DNA of 63,181 nt from Caryophanales bacterium UBA6356 (GTDB lineage: Bacteria; Bacillota_I; Bacilli_A; RFN20; CAG-826), in the NCBI GenBank assembly GCA_002440125.1, contig DJRQ01000066.1:1-63181 (forward strand), given 5' to 3'. The translations under genes and the position numbers were made by a program. Below, piece by piece: positions 18,333 to 28,377 of the stretch (position 1 is its first letter; every line of letters begins with the position of its first letter). The notes under the pieces are model-generated. The model did no database searches. It was given only the letters and a program-made list of their open reading frames with translations, and was not told the origin of the DNA.

Positions 18333-18548
18333 AAAGGCAGTTTAAAAGAAGAGGTTACACCCTTTATTTCATCATTAGATTTCGTATTGAGACCATGATA
18401 TGAAGCTAGACATCTAGTCCCTTGCGGGCAATTTCAAATAAGCCATCTATCATTTCTCCATTGGAGGCTCTTAAGAGATTCCATTTATCCTTAAGCCAGA
18501 TTATCGAGTCTTATAGAAGCGCCCAACGCACTTCGCTTACAACTAAAA

Positions 18549-20288
18549 TCAGTAACGCTCAGACATGGAAGCGAAACGCTTCTCGTCTTCTTCGCTTATC
18601 TTATATTTCTTATCCGTCCCAAAAATCTTAGCGATGTTGCTGCAATGAGAAGCGACACGTTCGTAGCAATTCACAATATCAACATAAATGAGTTCGACGA
18701 AACGGGCGCTTATCGTTCCTTTGGCACTCGTCTCATCTTCGAAATGCTTATCAACAACGTTATCGAGCCCTTCCAAGAAAGAACGCCGTGTTTGAATGAC
18801 CTTGATGCCAAGAGCCGTATCACTCTTGTCATAGACTTCAATGGTCTCGTTAATAAATTCAATAACTTCGTCGGTCATCTTGACGAAGAAATCCCTTTCC
18901 TCAGGCGTCAGTTCGTCTTTCTTCTCGTGAATCTCGGAATAGAAATTGATAATATTTTCGCCATAGTCACCAATTCGTTCAATATCTTTGCTCGCCTTAA
19001 GAACACTAAGCAAAAGAGCGATGTCGTTTTGGGAAAGATTGCCTTTGTCGCAACTCGAAAGGTATTGGTTTAACTGGCGGTCGATCATATCGATATTGGA
19101 CTCGATATTATGCACGAATTCAGCGTCTTCATCTTTGAAGGAAATAAGATACTCTCGAATCGTTTCAAACATGAGCTTGGCATAGGAAAACATCATAAGC
19201 GTTCTCTTCTTTGCCAAAGCGAGGCCCTCAGCAGGAAAATCCTTCATAAGGCCATAGTCCAAAGGCTCAATAGGTTCGAGCGCTTTCTTCCCTTCGGGAG
19301 TGGGGATGATTTTGTTAATGAGCTTCGTCACAGGCTTCAAAAGAAGGAAGAAAATCAAACCGGTGGAGAGATTAAACACAAGATGGCAAAGGGCAATCTG
19401 AATCATAGGGGAAAGATACCAACGAACGGAACCATCCGATTGGATGGCACCCCAATTGGAAACATTGCTAAGCCAGTCTCTCAAAAGAAAGAGGATGCCC
19501 ATGAATAGTAAAGCGCCAGTCGTATTGAACAAAACGTGGAAAAGAGCGACTTTCTTGCTTTCCTTGCTCCCGCCAAAAGAAGCGAAAAGCGCCGTTGAAG
19601 TCGTCCCGATATTGGAGCCGAAGACAACTGGCAAAATGCCAAAAAGAGTGATCGCGCTTCCAGCGCTTACCGCATAAAGGCCTTGCACGACCCCCACCAC
19701 CGCGCTCGAAGATTGAAGGCAAACGGTGGCCACAATGCCAATCACAAGGCCAAGCCAGGGATGGGAATTAAGCGTCTCGAACAAAGATATAAACCAGGTC
19801 TCTTTGGCGATGGTAGAGAGAGTGATATCCATAACCCATAAGCCCAAGAACAAAGCGCCCAAAGAAAAACAAAGCTCACCAACATCGCTCCACTTCTTTT
19901 TGGTGGCAAAGAGCAAAATGACAGAACCCACAAAAAGAATCAGAGGGAAATATTCCATTAGGGGAATGGAAACGATAAAAGCAGTGATAGTCGTACCAAC
20001 GTTAGCGCCGATAATGACGGCGCTTGCTTGTTCGAAAGTCATGACACCGGCGCGAACCAAGCCGATCGTCAAAGCGCTCGTTCCGCCACTCGATTGAATG
20101 ACCGCCGTAAAACCAGCGCCGACCAAAAAGCCCATAATCGGATTGCCACTTAGCTTATTGATCACACTCGAAAGCTTGCTCGAAGCCATTCTTTTGAGGG
20201 TCTTTGAAAGATTGGTGATGCCATAAAGGAAGAGGCCAAGGCCCCCGAGCGTCAACGTCCAAAAAGCGACTTCGTTCCAAGAAAACAT
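18549..20288 (-). CDS. Na/Pi cotransporter family protein with C-terminal PhoU-like domain
   Basis: A 579-residue membrane protein. The N-terminal 320 residues contain two inverted Na_Pi_cotrans repeats, each with the QSS motif (AVIQSSGGTSALTIG near residue 62 and VCLQSSSAVVGVVQG near 190), among about eight to ten membrane segments. Residues about 350-560 are a helical PhoU-like domain (IERIGDYGENIINFYSEI). Members of this family move phosphate with sodium; the PhoU-like tail probably senses or regulates. The start is MFSWNEVAFW. It is transcribed alone toward the ATPase gene. Family assignment is secure; the direction and substrate are inferred. Confidence 0.92.
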   Translation of the reverse strand: MFSWNEVAFWTLTLGGLGLFLYGITNLSKTLKRMASSKLSSVINKLSGNPIMGFLVGAGFTAVIQSSGGTSALTIGLVRAGVMTFEQASAVIIGANVGTTITAFIVSIPLMEYFPLILFVGSVILLFATKKKWSDVGELCFSLGALFLGLWVMDITLSTIAKETWFISLFETLNSHPWLGLVIGIVATVCLQSSSAVVGVVQGLYAVSAGSAITLFGILPVVFGSNIGTTSTALFASFGGSKESKKVALFHVLFNTTGALLFMGILFLLRDWLSNVSNWGAIQSDGSVRWYLSPMIQIALCHLVFNLSTGLIFFLLLKPVTKLINKIIPTPEGKKALEPIEPLDYGLMKDFPAEGLALAKKRTLMMFSYAKLMFETIREYLISFKDEDAEFVHNIESNIDMIDRQLNQYLSSCDKGNLSQNDIALLLSVLKASKDIERIGDYGENIINFYSEIHEKKDELTPEERDFFVKMTDEVIEFINETIEVYDKSDTALGIKVIQTRRSFLEGLDNVVDKHFEDETSAKGTISARFVELIYVDIVNCYERVASHCSNIAKIFGTDKKYKISEEDEKRFASMSERY

Positions 20289-20432
20289 TGTTATCGTTCT
20301 TTATTATCGCAATATTTCACTCGAAGCTCTAGAGCCCATTCGTGAAAGCGCTTCACATTTTCCTTTTGTTTTCGTCAAACAAAATTACAATCTCTCATAT
20401 TTTTTTGATATGCAAAAAGGGCATATTCAAAG

Positions 20433-20463
20433 AAAAAGACCCCGGTATTGAGGTCTTTTTTTA
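20433..20463 (-). terminator. Rho-independent terminator
   Basis: Stem AAAAAGACC with GGTCTTTTT and a short loop, followed by T-runs on both strands. It lies 13 bases after the stop of the small gene at 20476-20613. Confidence 0.75.
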
Positions 20464-20475
20464 GATTTTTGATTT

Positions 20476-20613
20476 TTAGAAGAGCCCGATTGGATTATCG
20501 AAGTAGCTATCTAAAGCATCATCGCCGAAATCTTCGATATTCTCTTCTAGCGTCTTCTCAGACTCTTCTTTGCTCTCAAGAGTCTTTTCTTCGACTTTCG
20601 AATTCAAAATCAT
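20476..20613 (-). CDS. Small acidic 45-residue protein, possibly a secreted or modified peptide precursor
   Basis: This short gene has its own perfect Shine-Dalgarno (GGAGGT, seven bases before ATG at 20613) and its own terminator just after the stop. It encodes 45 residues: a very acidic, Glu/Lys/Ser-rich first two-thirds without Cys, and a hydrophobic/aromatic end, DSYFDNPIGLF. Upstream (about 20636-20660) is a hairpin, GAACCCAC paired with GTGGTTC. It lies between the Na/Pi transporter and the acyltransferase genes, all on the minus strand. I do not recognise a family. The leader-like plus tail-like layout resembles a peptide precursor, but no maturation enzyme is adjacent, so an ordinary small cytosolic protein is equally possible. 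Confidence 0.6.
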   Translation of the reverse strand: MILNSKVEEKTLESKEESEKTLEENIEDFGDDALDSYFDNPIGLF

Positions 20614-20718
20614 CGCGTTTACCTCCTATCTGAATGAACCACCTCTTTCGAAGTGGGTTCGTTAGTTTAAGGGCAAAAGGCAAAACGTCAATGCATTCTT
20701 TCTTTGAAAGCGGTTTCA

Positions 20719-22017
20719 CTAATCCTCATACACCCAGTGCATCCAAGGGAAATTGGGCCAAGTGTTTTCCATAAGACGGGCAAATTCCTCGGTAACCAAC
20801 AAGAGTTTTCCCACCACTGGCTTATCAGGGTACAAATCGAAGTACTCGTTTTTGCAATAGAGAGAGACATAGGTCGTATCCGTAGGCATGCCATATGTCG
20901 GAAGTTCTTTATAGCTGATATCGAAAGAGAACGGCTTATTATTCCTCGTCCCAATATAATGCACGCCATATTTATCGACACGAAGCCTACCTTCTCCGAC
21001 GATTTCGCTCGTCTTTTTGTCTTTGAGATAGTGATATTTTGGAAGTGCTCCGAGTTTGACGTTGCATTCAAAGACGTAATCAAGATTCTTTGAAAGCTCT
21101 TGATAGACCTCTTTTCTCTCTTCATCGAACCACCTCGTGGGAGTTAATGGAATCACATCATCTTCATGCAGTTTATGAAAGGCATAAGTTTCGTCCATCG
21201 TGGCGCCATTGCCACAATGCTTGCAAACGATCTTACTGCCACCGCTTTCCATTTCGAATTCGTATCCGCACTTGGGGCAACGATAAAGCAAATCGCTTAA
21301 ATGCTCGCAAATGCGCCCATGGGTCTCATAAGCGATTTTCTTTTCAAGATTCCATTCGTAGTCATCTTGCCAAAGAGCTTCATTTATCTTTTGATCAATC
21401 TCTTGGTCCGAAAGGCTTTCCAGATCGCTAGGGCTAAATAAACGCACCATTTTCGCATCAATTCGCCCTTTTCTTTCATCAAGACACACTTTGGTGTTGG
21501 TTAAGAAAGCGCCTTCCGTCTTCACCATATAGACAGGAACGCCATAATGTTTGAAGAGTTTTCCTGTAGAAGGGACGATCGGCTGATTATGGCCGCTGAT
21601 GGAAGACATGCCTTCTGGCGAGAAGCAAACGCAGCCGCCTTTCTTTATGATAGTGTCGATGCCACGCATCGCTGGCAAATCAATGGTGAAATTCTTTTTT
21701 GGAATGGCATTTGCAATTTTCAAAATGAAATGAAGATGCGAACGGAAAAACTCATTGTACCCCACGACAAAATTCAATCTCTTAGGATAAGCCGCCCTTA
21801 TCGTCCAAACATAATCGATGCGGGATTGGTGGTTGAAAATCAAAAAACAAGGACCTTTTTCCTTATTGATATCGTCGATGATTTCATAATGGACGTTGTA
21901 CTTCGGCTCTAACATCTTTCCGATAACGAGCTTGCTCAAAACGTTATAAAGGAAGCGATTCGGTATTTTATATTTCCGTTTTGAAAGCTTTTCTTGCAAA
22001 GTTTTCTTTTGACTCAT
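20719..22017 (-). CDS. PlsC-type 1-acyl-glycerol-3-phosphate acyltransferase with zinc-ribbon and C-terminal extension
   Basis: A 432-residue protein. Residues about 55-190 form the acyltransferase domain with the catalytic NHQSRID (NHxxxxD, near 62-68) and the glycerol-phosphate-binding FSPEGM motif. A zinc ribbon follows near 246-275 (CPKCGYEF, then CKHCGNG), and then about 150 residues of unassigned domain. Typical PlsC proteins are near 250 residues, so the zinc ribbon and tail are extra. It probably acylates lysophosphatidic acid at the inner membrane, or a related lipid. The start MSQKKTLQEK has an AGGAG-like site (GGAGCTTCTCC in reverse). Phospholipid role likely; exact substrate uncertain. 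Confidence 0.85.
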   Translation of the reverse strand: MSQKKTLQEKLSKRKYKIPNRFLYNVLSKLVIGKMLEPKYNVHYEIIDDINKEKGPCFLIFNHQSRIDYVWTIRAAYPKRLNFVVGYNEFFRSHLHFILKIANAIPKKNFTIDLPAMRGIDTIIKKGGCVCFSPEGMSSISGHNQPIVPSTGKLFKHYGVPVYMVKTEGAFLTNTKVCLDERKGRIDAKMVRLFSPSDLESLSDQEIDQKINEALWQDDYEWNLEKKIAYETHGRICEHLSDLLYRCPKCGYEFEMESGGSKIVCKHCGNGATMDETYAFHKLHEDDVIPLTPTRWFDEERKEVYQELSKNLDYVFECNVKLGALPKYHYLKDKKTSEIVGEGRLRVDKYGVHYIGTRNNKPFSFDISYKELPTYGMPTDTTYVSLYCKNEYFDLYPDKPVVGKLLLVTEEFARLMENTWPNFPWMHWVYED

Positions 22018-22122
22018 GGAGAAGCTCCTTTAGTTATAAAAATACTCTAAAATCTAGAACTATCCTACTAATATCACGATTTTTAACTCCAAAGAGGATA
22101 ATATGTAGCGAGAGGATTGGTT

Positions 22123-22641
22123 ATGAAAGTGAAGAAGAAGCAAGCAAACTCGAAAGACTGCATCATTTGCGGCGTCGATAACCCCTATGGGGTACACGCC
22201 TCGTTCTATGAAATGGAAGACGACAGTCTTATAGCCACCTTCACATTCTCTTCAAAGCATCAATCTTACCCAGAAAGAACGCATGGCGGCATGATAGCGG
22301 CAATACTCGATGAGTCTATTGGCCGAGCCATTTGGATTTCGGAGCCTAAAACTTTCGGTTGCACCTTGAAGTTAAACGTTGAATTCCACAAGGCGGTGCC
22401 ATATGACGCACCTCTTTATTGCGTAGCTCGAATCGACAAGAAAAACGCCATCAGCTTCCATGGCATAGCCGAAATAAAAAACCAAGAAGGCGTGATGCTT
22501 GCAAGAGGAGAGGCGCTTTACATGCGATTAAAACTCGATCAAATCGCTCCCGAGCACTCCAAAGAAGGCTCGCTCCATAGCGAGGACTTCGACGTCAATG
22601 TTCCAGATGGCGTTACGGAAATCAATATTCCTCGCAAATAA
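22123..22641 (+). CDS. PaaI-family hotdog thioesterase
   Basis: A 172-residue hotdog-fold protein. RTHGGMIAAILDESIGRAIW carries the helix and conserved HGG...DE of PaaI/4HBT thioesterases, which hydrolyse acyl-CoA esters. The Cys-containing start (KDCIICGVDNPYGVHASF) is the common NPxGL-type N-terminus of this group. I chose ATG at 22123, preceded by AGAGG, over an in-frame TTG two codons earlier. It is divergent from the acyltransferase gene, with a 100-base gap that probably holds both promoters. Substrate unknown. Confidence 0.9.
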   Translation: MKVKKKQANSKDCIICGVDNPYGVHASFYEMEDDSLIATFTFSSKHQSYPERTHGGMIAAILDESIGRAIWISEPKTFGCTLKLNVEFHKAVPYDAPLYCVARIDKKNAISFHGIAEIKNQEGVMLARGEALYMRLKLDQIAPEHSKEGSLHSEDFDVNVPDGVTEINIPRK

Positions 22642-22797
22642 CAATCGCGCTTCAAAGGCTCGTCCATCGAAAACACATGATGAGAAGCCCATTTCTCCCA
22701 TGGGAGCAGCAATTTGAAGAACCATCAACTTCGTTCTTGCTTGCCTTTGCTTCAAGTTGTATATTATATGAGCGTTTCCGCAAGGGGCGTTTAATGT

Positions 22798-22874
22798 GGG
22801 CCTTTAGCTCAGCTGGTTAGAGCGTGCGCTTGATAAGCGCAAGGTCGATGGTTCAAGCCCATTAAGGCCCACCA
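22798..22874 (+). tRNA. tRNA-Ile (anticodon GAU)
   Basis: Acceptor GGGCCTT pairs with AAGGCCC, the D loop is AGCTGGTTA, the anticodon stem TGCGC/GCGCA holds loop TTGATAA with GAT, and CCA is encoded at the 3' end. About 77 bases. Confidence 0.95.
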
Positions 22875-22885
22875 CATTAAATTAT

Positions 22886-22910
22886 TGCCCCGCCGATTGC
22901 GGGGCATTTT
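22886..22910 (+). terminator. Terminator after tRNA-Ile
   Basis: GCCCCGC and GCGGGGC with loop CGATT, followed by TTTT. It separates tRNA-Ile from tRNA-Val. Confidence 0.8.
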
Positions 22911-22918
22911 ATTCCAAA

Positions 22919-22993
22919 GGGTGTTTGGCTCAGAGGGAGAGCGCTTCCTTCACACGGAAGAGGTCATTGGTTCGATCCCAATAACACCCACCA
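22919..22993 (+). tRNA. tRNA-Val (anticodon CAC)
   Basis: Acceptor GGGTGTT pairs with AACACCC, the anticodon stem CTTCC/GGAAG holds loop TTCACAC with CAC, and CCA is encoded. The CAC anticodon is the minor Val isoacceptor reading GUG. Confidence 0.93.
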
Positions 22994-23003
22994 TCTAAAA
23001 AAC

Positions 23004-23037
23004 AACACCCCCGATTTTCTTGAAGGGGTGTTTTTTT
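23004..23037 (+). terminator. Terminator after tRNA-Val
   Basis: ACACCCC and GGGGTGT stem followed by seven Ts, directly after the tRNA. Confidence 0.85.
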
Positions 23038-23230
23038 GAACTGCTTCCATAAGAAAGCGCCAAAAGCTCGATCCTTCGAACTCCGTTCGTTCTTAAAAGA
23101 CGAAGTGGCGAAAACCTTGGAAATTTTTTCAAAAATTAAAAAACCTTCACAAAAGCCTGATAAATCGAACATTCATGCAATCAATAAGTCATCTTAATAG
23201 CGAAGACAGAAGATTCGAAGCATTTTGAAT

Positions 23231-24646
23231 CTAATCGCACTTTTCATCCGCGTTGTTTTTGGCAGCTTCTTCCGCCGCCAAATCTTTCGCGTTTTTAACG
23301 AAATGGTGATCGATATGCTTCCATTCCGGATTAATGAAAGCCGAAAGAGCGGAAAAAATAGGATCCACTACGTTATAAAGAGGAAAAAGGAAGATATAGA
23401 GAAGCGTTTTCCAAAAAGGAAGCAAGAAATGCTTCCATTCCCTTATTATGACAACCAAGTTCATCAAAAAACCCGAAACATAAGAGCCGGCAAACAAGGT
23501 GATGACGTAATTTCCGAAGGTCCACCAATCAAAATAACCGCTGTTACCGACGAAAAGAAAAAGAATGATAGAGATAATCTGGTATAGAAAACCCATCCAA
23601 AAAAAGACAAAGCTTATAGGAAAGGTTTGCCAAAAAATATCGTATTTGCTCCAACTCGGCTTCTTGAAAAAAGATTTAAGCAAACGGCCGCCATAGTTCT
23701 TAAAAGCAATAAGCACGCCACGCGACCAACGCGTTCTTTGACGCCACAAAAGCTTCAATTTGTTCGGTTGTTCCTCGTAGAAAGAAGCTTCTTCCGTATA
23801 GCCGGTTTTATAACCTCTTGCCGTTAGGTCTATTGCCATTTCGAGGTCCTCGGTAAGAGAGACCCATTTCCAGCCGCCATCGGCAAGAATGTAGGACCGA
23901 AGCGTGGTCGAGGGACCATACATCTCCTGGGATACGCCAAGGATGGCTCGAGGACGGAGACCGTTTACGCAATGTCCATAATTTTGAACGCCGCACATCG
24001 CGCTAATCCAGTTTTCGGAAAGGTTTTTGCTATTGCGATAGCCCACACATTCATCGACGTTTGTAGCCTGAAGATAGTTGTTGATCTTCGAAAGGTAATC
24101 CGGCGCTGGAACATTATCCGCGTCAAGAATCGAATAAGCATAGAAATCCTTGGCGATATCAATATCTTTCGACATTTGAGAAACCAAACTCCGAAGGCCA
24201 TAGCCTTTCGAATGTTCGCTCTTGCAATCGTGATAATAGACATGAGCGCCCAAAGAAGCGGCAATCTCACCTGTCTTGTCCGTGCAATTGTCCGCGACAA
24301 CAAAAATCTCGATAAGATCTTGAGGATAATCCATCGCGCGGATGTCTTTAATGAGATTGCCAATGACTTTCTCTTCGTTCCAAGCTGCGATGATAAAAGC
24401 ATATCTTTTGTCCTTAGGAGCTTCAGGGTATTTCGGAGAACGCCCAAAGACACCAAGAATAAAATACAAAAAGCGATGAACGGACAAAATCCCTAGCAAG
24501 GCGACAATTCCGCCGAAGATCGCTTGCAAATACCCTTGCACCGGTATCGGTTCGTTTTTGGCAAGAGCATCCATAATGATTTGGATGCCGAAGAAGCCAT
24601 AAACCCAGCGAACGATAGCTTCCCAAACGGCGTTCAAAAATTCCAT
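23231..24646 (-). CDS. Membrane-bound family 2 glycosyltransferase (cellulose-synthase/hyaluronan-synthase-like)
   Basis: A 471-residue protein with membrane segments near residues 40-65 and at the C-terminus (about 330-430), and a cytosolic GT-A domain between. The motifs are those of processive GT2 enzymes: FIIAAWNEE, VVADNCTDKT, the DxD-like SILDADNVP, TEDLEMA, and QRTRW (the Q(Q/R)xRW motif). It most likely polymerises or attaches a sugar at the membrane, for a capsule, glycolipid or exopolysaccharide. It is transcribed with no close partner; the lipoprotein gene upstream is 246 bases away. The sugar donor cannot be read from sequence. Confidence 0.9.
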   Translation of the reverse strand: MEFLNAVWEAIVRWVYGFFGIQIIMDALAKNEPIPVQGYLQAIFGGIVALLGILSVHRFLYFILGVFGRSPKYPEAPKDKRYAFIIAAWNEEKVIGNLIKDIRAMDYPQDLIEIFVVADNCTDKTGEIAASLGAHVYYHDCKSEHSKGYGLRSLVSQMSKDIDIAKDFYAYSILDADNVPAPDYLSKINNYLQATNVDECVGYRNSKNLSENWISAMCGVQNYGHCVNGLRPRAILGVSQEMYGPSTTLRSYILADGGWKWVSLTEDLEMAIDLTARGYKTGYTEEASFYEEQPNKLKLLWRQRTRWSRGVLIAFKNYGGRLLKSFFKKPSWSKYDIFWQTFPISFVFFWMGFLYQIISIILFLFVGNSGYFDWWTFGNYVITLFAGSYVSGFLMNLVVIIREWKHFLLPFWKTLLYIFLFPLYNVVDPIFSALSAFINPEWKHIDHHFVKNAKDLAAEEAAKNNADEKCD

Positions 24647-24892
24647 AAATTCAATGCCGTTATGCTAGCAAAAATATGGTTGCATCGCAATCTCATAAGA
24701 GCTCTTGAAATGCTTTGTTTTTCTTTCGAAAATCTTTCTCCAAAACGATTTTCCCTATGCCAAGGATTCGCTTCCATCCAATTCCGTTTATATATCCTTT
24801 TTCTTAGAGATCTTATCTTAAAGGCAATATCTGGCGATGGCTCTAGGTAACAAAAGAACGGCGAGCAAGAAAGAGAAGACCATCGCACCCTA

Positions 24893-25678
24893 TTACCTCA
24901 CTCTACTCATGCTTTCTTTCCAATCATAGAACTCAATTACATTAAAAGCTTCCGCATTCGAAAAGGTCTTGCGTGCCATGTTATAGCGATAAACGGCGTA
25001 AGCGGATTTTCCATTCGATTTATTTTGGACTTCCACAGAAATATAGGCATTGCCACTGAAATGGCAGTTTTCACTCGAATATGTTCCTTTTTCCACATAA
25101 ACGGCAGGCCAGAATATCTCATAATCCGAATTGTTAAAATCTCTCAACGTCAGAAGAATACGTTTTCCCACATCGCTATCTTCCCATCCATAGTTTCCAC
25201 TGCCGCTATATTCCCAGTTGTCATACATCCACCAAGTATGAAGGAAATATATCGGCTGAAGCTCGCCATCCCCTTCACTAGGATAGTTCGATCCGCTTAT
25301 GGCGTAATAGTTGTCCTCCCAAGCATCGCAAGCCTCGACAATCTTAATGACGTAATCATATTCAAGATGATGAATATGAGTCATCTCATAGATAAATTGT
25401 TCGCCTTGTTCTTTAATAATGCTCTTTACGTCTTCGTTTTCGGCAAGATTCTCCAAAGCATCGGAATCGTCATATCCTTCGAAATAGAGTTTTTTGCATC
25501 CTTCGTAATAACCATCGGCGGTCCAATTCGCGATCAATTCCTCTTCTAAAGATGAAAGAGTGAAGGATTTCCCATCGAAAGCGGTAAAATCGGCCAACGA
25601 AGATTCATCGTTAGAGCCTCCTTTGCAAGAAGCAAGAAGCATCAAAGGCAAGGCAACAAATAACGTCGTTTTTTTCAT
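24893..25678 (-). CDS. Lipoprotein of unknown function
   Basis: A 261-residue protein with a classical lipobox LLASC (Cys18) after a short hydrophobic signal, so it should be lipid-anchored on the outer face of the membrane. The mature part is acidic and rich in Tyr, Trp and Asp, with a tyrosine-rich middle (YYEGCKKLYFEGYDD, YYAISGSNYP, WWMYDNWEYSG) and no motif I can assign. A GGAGAAAAG ribosome binding site precedes the start. About 160 bases separate it from the next gene. Confidence 0.85.
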   Translation of the reverse strand: MKKTTLFVALPLMLLASCKGGSNDESSLADFTAFDGKSFTLSSLEEELIANWTADGYYEGCKKLYFEGYDDSDALENLAENEDVKSIIKEQGEQFIYEMTHIHHLEYDYVIKIVEACDAWEDNYYAISGSNYPSEGDGELQPIYFLHTWWMYDNWEYSGSGNYGWEDSDVGKRILLTLRDFNNSDYEIFWPAVYVEKGTYSSENCHFSGNAYISVEVQNKSNGKSAYAVYRYNMARKTFSNAEAFNVIEFYDWKESMSRVR

Positions 25679-25840
25679 TTCTTTTCTCCTTTTGAAACAG
25701 CAAAAGCATAGCCTTGCTAGAAAAAGAGACCTTTCAACAAACGTATTTCGTCATAAACAAAACAATTTAATAAGCAATTTGTTAATGAAAAAGAAGCGGG
25801 TTTTAGCAAGGAATTCTTTATTTTTCAAAAATAGAATCTT

Positions 25841-28245
25841 CTACCACTCGCTCATCGCTTCGAAGGGGTAATCCAATACTTCATTTTCGTCATAAAGCTT
25901 TTCCGGATGATAGGAAATTTGCGTTTTGTCTGGATTCGCAAAACAAGACCGTTCGCGAAACTCGGAAGGAAGGTCCGTTGCGCCATAGATATCAACCTTT
26001 AACGTTTCGCCAAGAGGGGCAAAATATCCTTCGCTAGCTCTATCAGAAAGAGACACCTTCTCGGCAATAACCTTTTGGGTACGCATTGGGAAAAGGAAAG
26101 CGCTTCGCGCATCAAACTCCGTCACCGTCAAAGGAGAGGTTCGATTAGAAACGCAAACGGCACCATTTTCGAGGCCAAAGCGCTTCACTTTGCCAAAGCT
26201 ATCGCCAACAATTCGAATAAGGCTAAAGCCATGAAATTGCATCTCCTCTTGATCGATATGTGGAAGTTCGAGGCGAAGGGAAGAATAGGAATTTTCCCCA
26301 GGGGTGAAGCAAAGAACTTTCGACCCTTTCGTCACAAGGCGCGTCTCATCAAGACTTTCTAGGCCATTGCCCATCCGGAACTCTCCAATCGTGCCGAAAT
26401 CTTCGTTCCAGGAAAGAGGAAGCGACTTCGTCCTCTCATTTAATTCGACGACGAAACTCTCCTTGCCCACTAAGCCATATTCTTTGAGTTTCAAAGGCTC
26501 GCTTATCGTTTTGTAGGGAATGCCCGTAAGAAGATAGGAAACGTTGGGGCAATTTGTAAAAATACCAGGAGCAAAGAGAGATTTGCTCGTCAAAAAAGGG
26601 AATTCCACCTTCTCAAGCGATGGAAGGTCTTCAAAGCAAGCGGTTTCTAAATTCAAAGTTTCTTGTTTGAAATATAAGGAATGGACGGAAGAAAGCCCCG
26701 AAACGGCGTGGGAAGCAACTTTGGAAATGGTGTAATTCCCAAGGGAAGAAAGATCAAGTAAAGGCTTCTCCCACTGAAGCACCTTCTTTATGAAAAGGGA
26801 GCCGTTTACAAATTCATAATCGAAATATTCATCGGCAAAAATCGGTTCCAAAGTCACATTGCAATCATCTTGATAGCGAAAAGGAAGGGTTATTTCTTCG
26901 CTCCCTTTTTTCCAACCAATTACAATGCGATCCTCTAGTTGCGATGGAAGAGAAGAGATTTCTTCTCCAAAAGTTACGCGCTGAGAGCTATAAACGCCAA
27001 GCGACAGGGTATATTCCAGGGGACGATACTTTGCCTTAAGAGGAGTGACTTCGTCTTCCAAAGGCGAAGATGAGGTGAATTCTTGGCCTTTTTGATCGAG
27101 GAAGCAAATAAATTCATGGCCTTTCTTATGGGGCGTAGGCAAAGAAGAGAAAGAACTTGAGGTATACCCTTCAATAAGCTTCGAGCTCTCGCCATTTTCT
27201 TCCCCACCGTCGAAATCAAGATAAAGGGAAGTGCGAAACCGAGTGAAATAGCTATGGATTTCCAGATTCTTAGTAACGTAGTCGAAAGCGTCCTTCCAAC
27301 CCGCGAAACGGAAATCGCCTTGGTCTTCCACCAAAGCAGGCGGAGTAGCAGCGCTTTTGTATTTGACGAAAGAAGTGGAAAGAACCTCATTCCTGTAGCC
27401 AAGAAACGATACTTGGAAAGTTTTCTTCTCAAAATAGGCTTTAAGCTCCAAATCTTTTTCGATAGGAGTATTGTCGATATTGAAATCCTTGCGATTTAAG
27501 GATAATTTCACGAAATCATAGAAAGGGGAGAGAGGCGAAAAGGCCTTGAGCCTCTCGCCGCATTTAACTTTATAGCAATAAGATAAACCCTGGATTTTGG
27601 TCTCGTCTTCGATGTCGTAGCCTTGAATGTCAATCGTGTATTCTCTAGGGGAATCGTTTATAGAAACAGTCCCCTCGGAAAGATTCCGATTAAGGCAAAG
27701 AGGGACGACAATGGCAACAACGGCGGCCACGGTCAAAGCGGCCCCCAAAGAAGAATAAAACCAACGTTTGCTTTTCTTCTTTAAAGAAGGGAAGAGCCGT
27801 TTTCTTAAATCCTTCCCCAAATAAAGCTCGCTTGGCCGATAGCCGAGGATTTTGGCAAGCGATATAAAATCCTCGACAGATGGAAACGACTCGCCCTTCG
27901 TCCATTTTTCAAGTCTCGAAGAAGAGATCGAAAGGGAAGAACAAATTTCTTTAGACAAAGATGCATCTATCGTCAATTCTCTTTTGAGGATCGAACAAAA
28001 AGCTTCCTCGTCGAACGTCTCTTCCTCTAAAAAGGGCGAGGAAGCATCTATGTCCATATTGAAAAAGGCATCCACAGAGAGCCGAAGGGCCTTGCAAAAA
28101 GAATACACTAAACGCAAATCCACATTCACGATTCTTTTTTCGTAACGATAAATCGCTTGTGGGGTGCATTGCAAAATGGAGCCGACATCGGCAAGAGAAA
28201 TGCCGAGCTTCTTTCGACGCAAGGATAAAAAGAGACCTAATTCCA
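25841..28245 (-). CDS. Membrane-tethered HTH protein with extracellular InlB-repeat and BspA leucine-rich domains
   Basis: An 801-residue protein, counted from MELGLFLSLRRKKLG at 28245. Residues 1-60 are an XRE-type helix-turn-helix (LADVGSILQCTPQAIYRYEK). A second HTH-like segment spans about 92-142 (LSISSSRLEKWTKGESFPSV). After a Lys/Arg-rich stretch there is one membrane helix (about 163-185). The outer part has InlB/Listeria-Bacteroides-type repeats (FRFAGWKDAFDYVTKNLEIH near 330) and BspA-like leucine-rich repeats (near 540-610: LSSLGNYTISKVASHAVSG). The layout implies a transcription factor fixed in the membrane and carrying an outside sensor or adhesin. Start choice is uncertain because there is only a weak AAAG site; an upstream ATG at 28324 would add 26 residues. 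Confidence 0.85.
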
Positions 28246-28377
28246 TCTTTATTATTTTATAACCAAAATTCTTAAGAATTAGAGAAAAATGAAATATTTC
28301 TCGACTCAATAGTCGTAAAAGCAAGAAACCAAGTCTTTATTGCCTTTTGGTGCGAAAAAAGGCAATATTATGAGGTT

